DNA of 7,528 bases from Cellulomonadaceae bacterium (GTDB taxonomy: Bacteria; Actinomycetota; Actinomycetes; Actinomycetales; Cellulomonadaceae). Position 1 is the first letter of the stretch. The number at the start of each line of letters is the position of its first letter. Below the pieces are notes generated by a model. That model was not told where the DNA came from, did no database searches, and saw only the letters and a list, made by a program, of their open reading frames with translations. The translations under genes and the position numbers were made by a program. Positions 1-5,078 of this stretch are shown here, piece by piece. Location of the stretch: positions 1 to 7,528 of the forward strand of contig JAITCS010000210.1 of NCBI GenBank assembly GCA_031282935.1, written 5' to 3'.

Positions 1-1
1 G

Positions 2-388
2 CTAGTTTATGGCATGCTCGGCATCTTTTTAGTGATGGCGATAATCTACGGCGTTATTCATCTTTTGGGCCGTATCGCTCAGCGGGCCGGGTTACGCCGC
101 CGCAACCAGGAAGAAACAGTCGCTGGAATTGCGCTAGTGGAGCAAATAACGGGCGAAGATTTGCCGCAACTTATCGAGGAACCCCTGCCGGATACCGTGC
201 TTGGTGATCCGGACACGGCATTTGGCGAGCCGGATACCGCACTAGCCGAGGCGGCCGAATACTTCATTGACGAATACGGAAACATCATTGATCCCGCGCA
301 AATACTTTCCGGGGATTATGTTTTCGATGATGAAATTGACAGCGATTACGATGGGGAAGTTTTGCTAGCAGAGGCAGTGGTATCATGA
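2..388 (+). CDS. OadG-like small membrane subunit of a biotin-dependent decarboxylase (5' partial)
   Basis: The frame is open to the left edge (codons from position 2 read LVYG before the first Met at 14), so the gene probably starts outside the window. It opens with one hydrophobic segment (LVYGMLGIFLVMAIIYGVI, about positions 2-58) followed by a basic stretch (RIAQRAGLRRR) and then a soluble, strongly acidic C-terminal half. A short protein with one N-terminal helix ending in a charged cytoplasmic tail, placed directly before an OadA-type carboxyltransferase, matches the gamma/delta (OadG) subunit of Na+-translocating decarboxylases, which tethers the carboxyltransferase to the membrane pump. 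The acidic half is not one I recognise; it holds three heptads starting PDT (188-250). The stop overlaps the next start (ATGA at 385-388), implying translational coupling. The assignment rests on topology and context more than on conserved residues. Confidence 0.6.
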   Translation, partial: LVYGMLGIFLVMAIIYGVIHLLGRIAQRAGLRRRNQEETVAGIALVEQITGEDLPQLIEEPLPDTVLGDPDTAFGEPDTALAEAAEYFIDEYGNIIDPAQILSGDYVFDDEIDSDYDGEVLLAEAVVS

Positions 389-2088
389 AAGTAGGCATAA
401 CCGAAACTGTGCTGCGCGATGCCCCGCAGTCCCTAATCGCCACCCGAATGAGGTATGAAGAGTTCGCCGATATCTTGCCCACCCTTGATCAAGTCGGTTA
501 CTATTCGCTGGAGTGTTGGGGCGGCGCCACTTTTGACGCTTGCATGAGGTTTTTGGATGAAGATCCTTGGGAGCGGTTACGCAATATCCGCGAAAAATGT
601 CCTAACTCGAAACTGCAAATGCTTTTACGCGGCCAGAACCTGCTCGGCTACAAGCATTATCCCGATGATGTGGTGCGCAAGTTCATTCAACTCGCAGTGG
701 GAAACGGCATTGACATTATTAGGATATTCGACGCGCTAAACGATTTGCGCAACCTGGAAACTTCCGTGGCGGAAACCGTCAGCAGGGGGGCCGATGCTCA
801 AGTCGCCATCGCTTACACCACATCACCTGTCCATACCCTAGAAAACTATGCGGTGTTGGCTCGGCGCATCGAAGAAATGGGCGCCACCTCGATCTGCATT
901 AAAGATATGGCCGGGATTATGACACCCCGGGAATCCCGCGATTTAGTGACAGCCATTAAGGGCACCACTAAATTGCGTTTGCATGTACACGCCCATGCCA
1001 CTACCGGCTTAGCTACTATGGCTTACCTAAAGGCGGTTGAGGTTGGTGCGGACGTTGTTGATACCGCGATTTCCTCTTTCTCGGGCGGAACCTCGCAACC
1101 TGCAACGGAAACGGTTGTTTTTAGCCTAGAGCAACTCGGTTATGAAACCGGGGTGAATTGGGAAAAACTAAAAGAGGTGAACGATTTCTTCCGTCCACTG
1201 CGGCAAAAGTATCTTGCTGAGGGTTTGCTTGATCCCCAGGTGCTCGAAACCGACGTCGATTCCCTCAATTATCAGATACCAGGCGGCATGTTATCAAATC
1301 TGATTTCACAGCTAAAAGCAGCTGGTCAAATAGACAAATTGCCGCAAATTATCGCCGAAACCCCTCGGGTGCGAGCGGATTTGGGTTATCCGCCCTTAGT
1401 CACCCCCACAAGTCAAGTGGTGGGGGCGCAGGCCACCGCAAACGTTTTGGCGGGGGAGCGCTACAAAGTCATTTCCAAAGAGGTGCGGGCGTACCTCAGG
1501 GGGGAGTACGGTGCCGCTCCCGGGCAGGTGAATGAGGATTTAATCGCCAAAGCTTTAGGTGATACCCCTCGAATCAAGGGGCGTTTTGCTGACGCCTTGC
1601 CGGATGGCCTGGCCGCAGCCGCTCAGGGCGCGGGCGCGCTGGCGCACTCCCCGGAGGACGTGCTCAGTTACGCCATGTTCCCGCAGGTGTTCGAGCAGTT
1701 CGCACGGGAGCGCGATAGCGAAGCCGAAACCGTGTTTAACCTGCCTGAGCCATCGGAACCAAGGCGACCGAGTGACGGCTTCCAAGCCACCTCATCGGCC
1801 GCCTCCATCTCGGACGGGGCACTTATCACGCGCTCAGGGGCACAACGGACGGCTCGGGCGGTTCTGCCTCCGAGTGGAAACCCTGGCCTAGCCGCCCCGG
1901 AACCGAAAGCGGGCGCGAAACCTATTCTGGGCAACACAAACGCAAATAAAGCGAAATGGCTGGATTACACCATTACCGAGAAATTCGATGTGGACGAAAG
2001 CACGGCAGCTTTACTGATGGCTATTGTGGCTCACCATATGCGGGCCGAACCAGAGCATCTGACCTTTAAATCAATTCGGGAGCGATAG
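385..2088 (+). CDS. OadA/5S-type carboxyltransferase (decarboxylase alpha subunit) without fused biotin domain
   Basis: The product (567 aa) moves CO2 between a carboxylated acid or acyl-CoA and the biotin carrier; the first step of oxaloacetate- or methylmalonyl-CoA-type decarboxylation. Residues 1 to about 290 form the HMGL-like TIM barrel: TVLRDAPQS (8-16, metal-binding Asp12), CIKDMAG with the Lys173 expected to be carbamylated, metal ligands in HAHATTGLA (His202, His204), and DTAISSFSGGTSQPATE. The conserved OadA/PycB C-terminal region follows: QIPGGMLSNLISQLK (297-311), LGYPPLVTPTSQVVGAQA (333-350), SPEDVLSYAMFPQVF (422-436). Normal OadA ends in a linker and an AMKM biotin domain. Here residues about 446-520 are a Pro/Ala/Ser-rich linker and 521-567 a short helical segment, while the biotin domain is encoded by the next gene. 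The HATTGLA and GTSQPATE motifs are closer to OadA/PycB than to transcarboxylase 5S as I recall them. The substrate cannot be decided from sequence alone. Confidence 0.9.
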   Translation: MKVGITETVLRDAPQSLIATRMRYEEFADILPTLDQVGYYSLECWGGATFDACMRFLDEDPWERLRNIREKCPNSKLQMLLRGQNLLGYKHYPDDVVRKFIQLAVGNGIDIIRIFDALNDLRNLETSVAETVSRGADAQVAIAYTTSPVHTLENYAVLARRIEEMGATSICIKDMAGIMTPRESRDLVTAIKGTTKLRLHVHAHATTGLATMAYLKAVEVGADVVDTAISSFSGGTSQPATETVVFSLEQLGYETGVNWEKLKEVNDFFRPLRQKYLAEGLLDPQVLETDVDSLNYQIPGGMLSNLISQLKAAGQIDKLPQIIAETPRVRADLGYPPLVTPTSQVVGAQATANVLAGERYKVISKEVRAYLRGEYGAAPGQVNEDLIAKALGDTPRIKGRFADALPDGLAAAAQGAGALAHSPEDVLSYAMFPQVFEQFARERDSEAETVFNLPEPSEPRRPSDGFQATSSAASISDGALITRSGAQRTARAVLPPSGNPGLAAPEPKAGAKPILGNTNANKAKWLDYTITEKFDVDESTAALLMAIVAHHMRAEPEHLTFKSIRER

Positions 2089-2091
2089 TAA

Positions 2092-2565
2092 ATGCGTTAC
2101 GAAATCACGTTGAACGGTAAAGTGTATGAGGTAGAGGTTGATGACAACCGCGCTATTCTGGGCGCCATTAATTCCGCACTTCCATTGCCCGAACCGACTA
2201 ATGCGCCGCCGCTAACGCACCAAGTGACGCTGACTCGCCAGGGGCAGCCTGGGGCCGTTCAGGCTCGCCGAGTGCGGGCGGCCAATCCGGCGTCGAAAAG
2301 TGCTGCAACCACGCCTGCCCACGCTACCACGCCTGCCCACGCAGCCGCAGGGGAACCCTTCCCCGCCCCCATGCCCGGCCTGATTCAAGATGTCCGGGTG
2401 CAGGTTGGGGAGCACATTAAGGCGGGTCAAGCGCTGCTGATCCTAGAAGCGATGAAGATGGAAAACATAATCGTCGCGCCCTACGATGCCACAGTGACCG
2501 AGGTTTCGGTGTCTAAAGGCCAAAACGTAAGCGCGGGCGCAACCTTAGTCAAACTCGCGCGATAA
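2092..2565 (+). CDS. Biotin carboxyl carrier protein (free-standing biotinyl domain)
   Basis: This 157-aa protein is the mobile biotin arm of the complex, carrying CO2 from the carboxyltransferase to the presumed membrane decarboxylase. The N-terminus MRYEITLNGKVYEVEV is typical of decarboxylase/transcarboxylase carriers (gamma or 1.3S subunits). A Pro/Ala/Thr-rich flexible linker (about 31-88) contains the twice-repeated TTPAHA. The biotinyl domain follows (about 89-157): PAPMPGLI, then EAMKMEN (119-125) with Lys122 as the biotinylation site, 35 residues from the C-terminus as is usual. The start lies 3 nt after the stop of the carboxyltransferase gene, so they are surely co-transcribed. No accessory biotin carboxylase domain is seen in the window, which favours a decarboxylase or transcarboxylase over an ATP-dependent carboxylase. 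Confidence 0.93.
   Translation: MRYEITLNGKVYEVEVDDNRAILGAINSALPLPEPTNAPPLTHQVTLTRQGQPGAVQARRVRAANPASKSAATTPAHATTPAHAAAGEPFPAPMPGLIQDVRVQVGEHIKAGQALLILEAMKMENIIVAPYDATVTEVSVSKGQNVSAGATLVKLAR
2308..2342 (+). repeat. Two tandem 17-nt copies in the biotin carrier linker
   Basis: ACCACGCCTGCCCACGC occurs at 2308-2324 and again, identically, at 2326-2342 (18-nt period, in frame). It encodes the repeated TTPAHA of the flexible linker. The near-perfect identity at DNA level points to a recent in-frame duplication, and linker length may vary between strains. Confidence 0.9.
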
Positions 2566-2597
2566 GCCCGATAAGCGAGATAGCCGCCCAAGAGCGC

Positions 2598-3179
2598 CTA
2601 ACTCCTCCCCGCAGACAGTTGTTCAAATAGCGCAGCGGTTTGGGCAGAATCTTCCCAAGAATTAAAATAAAGCCATTGGCGCACATTGTGATTATCGAGG
2701 TAATCCACGCGGATGAATGGCGGTAAATCGCGGTTCAGATAGGCGCGCCCTGCACCGTGAGAAGAAGAACTGACTCGACCAGCCAGGATGGCGCCTGACG
2801 CTGTGCCCGAAATTCGAGACAACCATGGGGATTCATTTAGCAGTTGAACATCGGTAATACTTGCCAGTGGGACTGTAATCGATCCGGCGCCCCAGGAGGA
2901 AACGCGCAGGTCACTATCACTGATCGTAATTGTGGCTGGCCGTTGGGCGTGCCTAGCTGAGACGATTATCGAGACGACTGCGACGACGGCGCCAAGTACC
3001 AGAGTCACGATTATGAGCAGCCAGTTGGGCAGTGGGGTTCCATTGTCGTACCGCTTCCGGCGAGGCTTCGGAACCGGCTCGTTCGCGTACGGTGTTACCC
3101 TTTTCGCGGTGTACCTGAACTCTCTCTTTGAGGTTGACACAATCGAGAGGTTACAGGTAACAGCGCGGAGCGGCAACAC
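2598..3179 (-). CDS. Single-pass membrane protein with probable bacterial PH-like domain
   Basis: The 193-aa product has a basic cytoplasmic N-terminus rich in Lys/Arg/Pro (17-45), one clear membrane helix (about 53-73, WLLIIVTLVLGAVVAVVSII), and a beta-rich C-terminal domain (about 82-190). The pattern there (ITISDSDLRV, then ITVPLASITDVQLL, then ISGTASGAILAGRV, then a polar turn, AYLNRDLPPFIRVDY and a final FEQL helix) resembles bacterial PH-like domains of the bPH_5 kind, whose function is mostly unknown. The gene converges on the decarboxylase operon with a 32-nt gap and is divergent from rplK. The start is uncertain: GTG at 3179 gives the longest frame but has no good ribosome-binding site; GTG at 3140 (180 aa) fits equally and would shorten only the unconserved N-terminus. 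I infer no specific role. Confidence 0.7.
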   Translation of the reverse strand: MLPLRAVTCNLSIVSTSKREFRYTAKRVTPYANEPVPKPRRKRYDNGTPLPNWLLIIVTLVLGAVVAVVSIIVSARHAQRPATITISDSDLRVSSWGAGSITVPLASITDVQLLNESPWLSRISGTASGAILAGRVSSSSHGAGRAYLNRDLPPFIRVDYLDNHNVRQWLYFNSWEDSAQTAALFEQLSAGRS

Positions 3180-3194
3180 TAAACGCCAGGGGAT

Positions 3195-3223
3195 TTGAGC
3201 TTTGGGGGTTATCGTAATATGAT
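3195..3223 (+). promoter_or_regulatory. Candidate sigma-A promoter for rplK-rplA
   Basis: TTGAGC (3195-3200) and TATGAT (3218-3223) are separated by exactly 17 nt, giving four of six and five of six matches to the primary sigma consensus. Transcription would start near 3230, leaving a leader of about 175 nt before rplK. A second, weaker candidate upstream has a perfect TTGACA at 3134-3139 but only a poor -10 (TAACAG at 3158-3163, 18-nt spacer). Confidence 0.5.
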
Positions 3224-3341
3224 GAACAGCGCGCTGCGGCGTTATTTGTCGTGCGCTAACTGCAACCGAGTCATCGCCCTGGGCGTCGGCTCACTGCTCA
3301 TTTTGGGTATCTGCGCCTCGTGGCAAAGCTGCGGGGTGTAG
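3219..3341 (+). CDS. Possible 40-aa small hydrophobic protein (or non-coding leader)
   Basis: ATG at 3219 (or 3222) to TAG at 3339-3341 encodes 40 residues: a short basic head (SALRRYLS), a CANC pair, a hydrophobic stretch (VIALGVGSLLILGICAS) and a final SCGV, so four cysteines in all. The layout would suit a small single-pass membrane protein, and GGGGG lies about 10 nt upstream. Against it, the start overlaps the best -10 box for rplK, so a transcript from that promoter could not carry the start codon, and I recognise no family. It is listed because it fills most of the 225-nt gap before rplK. Confidence 0.22.
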   Translation: MMNSALRRYLSCANCNRVIALGVGSLLILGICASWQSCGV

Positions 3342-3378
3342 GTAAGCAGGCCTGCGGGCCACCGCACCCAAAGATGGG
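3334..3378 (+). promoter_or_regulatory. Adjacent hairpins in the rplK leader
   Basis: Two perfect hairpins abut each other: TGCGG-GCCA-CCGCA (3353-3366) and CCCA-AAGA-TGGG (3367-3378). An alternative helix, GGGTG (3334-3338) with CACCC (3365-3369), is mutually exclusive with them. In many bacteria L1 represses the rplK-rplA mRNA by binding a leader mimic of its 23S site, so an L1 target somewhere in this leader is plausible. I cannot match the specific L1 motif here. Confidence 0.3.
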
Positions 3379-3404
3379 CACTAAGAACAGAAAGAGAGCG
3401 CGTA

Positions 3405-3836
3405 ATGCCTCCCAAGAAGAAGGTCGCTGGCCTAATCAAGCTCCAGATCAAAGCTGGTATGGCCAACCCTGCCCCGCCGATTGGCCCCGCACTGGGCCAG
3501 CACGGCGTGAACATCATGGAGTTCTGCAAGGCCTACAACGCGGCAACTGAGTCGCAAAAAGGCAACGTGATTCCGGTTGAGATTACGGTCTATGAGGATC
3601 GTTCTTTCACCTTCATCACCAAAACTCCGCCCGCTGCTGAACTGATCAAGAAGGCCGCCGGGGTTGCCAAGGGTTCGGGTGTGCCGCAATCCAACAAGGT
3701 CGGCAAGCTCACCAACGATCAGGTGCGCGAAATCGCGCAGCAGAAGTTTGAGGATCTCAACGCGAACGATATTGACGCCGCGATGAAGATTATTGCAGGG
3801 ACTGCCCGTTCCATGGGTATTACCACCGACCTCTAA
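3405..3836 (+). CDS. rplK: 50S ribosomal protein L11
   Basis: At 143 aa this is full length for L11, the stalk-base protein that binds the GTPase-centre RNA of 23S rRNA with L10 and is the site of thiopeptide action. The N-terminal domain has the conserved proline-rich [18 protein letters not shown] (24-41), followed by [15 protein letters not shown] (72-86). The C-terminal rRNA-binding domain has [17 protein letters not shown] (98-114) and the family signature AGTARSMGI (131-139). The start has a modest AGAGAG ribosome-binding sequence about 6 nt upstream. The secE-nusG pair that usually precedes rplK is absent: upstream are a leader and a divergent membrane-protein gene. rplA follows after an unusually long 190-nt gap. 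Confidence 0.98.
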   Translation: MPPKKKVAGLIKLQIKAGMANPAPPIGPALGQHGVNIMEFCKAYNAATESQKGNVIPVEITVYEDRSFTFITKTPPAAELIKKAAGVAKGSGVPQSNKVGKLTNDQVREIAQQKFEDLNANDIDAAMKIIAGTARSMGITTDL

Positions 3837-3871
3837 GTGATCTGACGGCAACTCGCATCGTTGCTCCTCCC

Positions 3872-3907
3872 GGCGCTGGCCCCCTTGGCCCGCTTTGGTC
3901 GGGCGCC
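3872..3907 (+). other. GC-rich inverted repeats just after rplK
   Basis: GCCCG (3888-3892) and CGGGC (3900-3904) form a 5-bp stem with a 7-nt loop; GGCGC (3872-3876) and GCGCC (3903-3907) form a competing outer stem. No T-tract follows, so it is not a standard intrinsic terminator. It could slow polymerase, protect the rplK mRNA end, or be a processing site in the rplK-rplA message. Confidence 0.35.
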
Positions 3908-3946
3908 TTGCGATTCACCGCCATATCCCATAGAGGATGAAAAAAT

Positions 3947-3972
3947 ACGGGGGTTCTACCCGGAACTCCCGT
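3947..3972 (+). other. Strong 10-bp hairpin in the rplK-rplA intergenic region
   Basis: ACGGGGGTTC (3947-3956) pairs with GAACTCCCGT (3963-3972) over ten base pairs, one of them G-U, around the 6-nt loop TACCCG. No U-tract follows, so termination is unlikely. It ends 54 nt before the rplA start in a 190-nt gap, a position suited to regulating rplA translation or mRNA processing. A weak promoter-like pair TTGCGA (3908-3913) and TAGAGG (3931-3936) with a 17-nt spacer lies just upstream. Confidence 0.45.
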
Positions 3973-4026
3973 GGCAGAGTATCTCACTCAAGAGAAACTC
4001 GCTACGACCACAAAGGAGAAATACAA

Positions 4027-4740
4027 ATGGCAAAGCACTCAAAGGCCTACCTGGCCGCTGCCGAGAAAATTGACCGCGCCGAACTTTACACCCCATTCCA
4101 GGCGGTAAAGTTGGCCAAGGAAACCTCACCCACCAAGTATGACGCGACCGTGGAGGCCGTGTTCCGCTTGGGCGTTGACCCCCGCAAGGCTGACCAAATG
4201 GTGCGCGGCACCGTGAGCCTGCCGAACGGCACCGGCAAGACCGCCAAGGTGCTTGTGTTCGCGCAGGGCCCCAAGGTTGCCGAGGCTGAGGCTGCGGGCG
4301 CCGACATCGTGGGCGGCGACGAACTGATCGAGAAGGTTTCCAAGGGCTTCACCGATTTCGACGCCGCAGTGGCCACCCCAGACATGATGGGCAAGGTCGG
4401 TAAGCTCGGGCGCGTGCTCGGCCCGCGTGGCCTCATGCCGAACCCGAAGACCGGCACCGTGACCATGGACGTGGCCAAAGCGGTCACCGACATCAAGGGC
4501 GGCCGCATCGAGTTCCGCGTGGATAAGCACGCCAACCTGCACTTCATCATCGGCAAGACCAGCTTCAGCGCCGAGAAGCTGCTGGAGAACTACGCTGCCG
4601 CGATGGATGAGATTTTGCGTCTGAAGCCGTCCGCGTCGAAGGGCCGTTACCTGCAGAAGGCCACCATCGCCACCACGATGGGCCCTGGTATCCCCGTTGA
4701 TCCGACCCGCACCCAGAAGCTGCTCGCCGAAGTAGCCTAA
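4027..4740 (+). CDS. rplA: 50S ribosomal protein L1
   Basis: This is a full-length L1 (237 aa), the mobile stalk protein that binds 23S helices 76-78 at the E site and, in many bacteria, represses its own operon by binding the mRNA. The signature [20 protein letters not shown] (125-144) is intact, with [19 protein letters not shown] (45-63) and [21 protein letters not shown] (156-176). The frame is open back to an ATG at 3937, but 4027 is the true start: MAKHSKAY is the standard L1 N-terminus, and AAGGAG (4013-4018) stands at good spacing, whereas the 30-residue extension resembles no L1 and has AGAGG directly abutting its ATG. The gene is closed by the terminator at 4796-4859. Confidence 0.98.
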   Translation: MAKHSKAYLAAAEKIDRAELYTPFQAVKLAKETSPTKYDATVEAVFRLGVDPRKADQMVRGTVSLPNGTGKTAKVLVFAQGPKVAEAEAAGADIVGGDELIEKVSKGFTDFDAAVATPDMMGKVGKLGRVLGPRGLMPNPKTGTVTMDVAKAVTDIKGGRIEFRVDKHANLHFIIGKTSFSAEKLLENYAAAMDEILRLKPSASKGRYLQKATIATTMGPGIPVDPTRTQKLLAEVA

Positions 4741-4751
4741 TCTGCCAAGAC

Positions 4752-4777
4752 GGCGGCCGCTCCAAGCGGAAGCCGCC
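4752..4777 (+). other. GC-rich hairpin between rplA stop and terminator
   Basis: GGCGGC (4752-4757) pairs with GCCGCC (4772-4777), with an inner CGC/GCG extension around TCCAA. It has no following T-tract. It probably stabilises the 3' end of the rplA message together with the real terminator 19 nt further on. Confidence 0.5.
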
Positions 4778-4795
4778 GCCCGGGCAAGAACTAGA

Positions 4796-4859
4796 CCCGC
4801 CACCGAAAATCGTGTGATCGCAATCACAACAACCGATTAGCGGTGGCGGGTTTTATTTT
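4796..4859 (+). terminator. Intrinsic terminator of the rplK-rplA unit
   Basis: CCCGCCACCG (4796-4805) and CGGTGGCGGG (4841-4850) form a perfect 10-bp stem followed at once by TTTTATTTT (4851-4859). The 35-nt loop is itself structured: AATCG (4808-4812) pairs with CGATT (4834-4838), and TGTGAT (4813-4818) with ATCACA (4823-4828). It is much longer than a usual terminator hairpin. Confidence 0.92.
4813..4828. promoter_or_regulatory. CRP/GlxR-type palindrome inside the terminator loop
   Basis: TGTGATCGCAATCACA is a perfect inverted repeat of the form TGTGA-N6-TCACA, the consensus of CRP-family regulators (GlxR/Crp in actinobacteria, though their preferred centre has TA). It lies at the tip of the rplA terminator, 250 nt before the next gene. 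It may be an operator, or simply the apical stem of the terminator that matches by chance. Confidence 0.35.
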
Positions 4860-4962
4860 GCGCTGATACAATCACCCGCGCGCATTAAATACATTAGTGT
4901 AATTAGTTTTTATTGCCGCCTGCGGCCGTGATAATTCGTAACGTAAATCTCTTTAAAAACAC

Positions 4963-4994
4963 TTGCGGAAACTGTAAAACAAGAGCATTATATC
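4963..4994 (+). promoter_or_regulatory. AT-rich promoter region of the lysine-rich protein gene
   Basis: The 219 nt from the terminator to the start at 5079 are much more AT-rich than the flanking genes and contain no ORF I can support. The best promoter-like pair is TTGCGG (4963-4968) with ATTATA (4987-4992, 18-nt spacer) or the overlapping TATATC (4989-4994). The -35 match is weak, so the exact boxes are uncertain. Confidence 0.3.
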
Positions 4995-5017
4995 CCTCAA
5001 GAGCAAGTAGCGCCCAA

Positions 5018-5036
5018 GCGGACAGCGAACGTCCGC
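5018..5036 (+). other. Inverted repeat in the 5' untranslated region
   Basis: GCGGAC (5018-5023) and GTCCGC (5031-5036) form a perfect 6-bp inverted repeat with a 7-nt spacer, 42 nt before the start codon at 5079. It could be an mRNA stem-loop or a dimeric repressor site downstream of the promoter. Confidence 0.4.
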
Positions 5037-5078
5037 AGCAGCGCTAGCAAAATACAATGATGTTATTGCGAGGGTGTA

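Noticed and set aside
385..2565. A complete pyruvate or acetyl-CoA carboxylase operon
   Set aside because: No biotin carboxylase (ATP-grasp) gene is visible, and the OadG-like subunit upstream points to a decarboxylase; upstream sequence would be needed to exclude it entirely.
3242..3529. A 95-aa minus-strand ORF in the rplK leader and 5' end
   Set aside because: It overlaps the start of rplK, has no recognisable motif, and its hydrophobic part is antisense to conserved L11 codons.
3937..4026. N-terminal extension of rplA from the ATG at 3937
   Set aside because: The 30 extra residues match no L1 protein, the hairpin at 3947-3972 lies within them, and the ATG at 4027 has an ideal AAGGAG and the conserved MAKHSKAY start.
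4126..4827. A 233-aa minus-strand ORF opposite rplA and its terminator
   Set aside because: It overlaps a certain ribosomal gene fully, is His/Gly/Leu-rich in the way of antisense GC-rich frames, and runs through the terminator hairpin.
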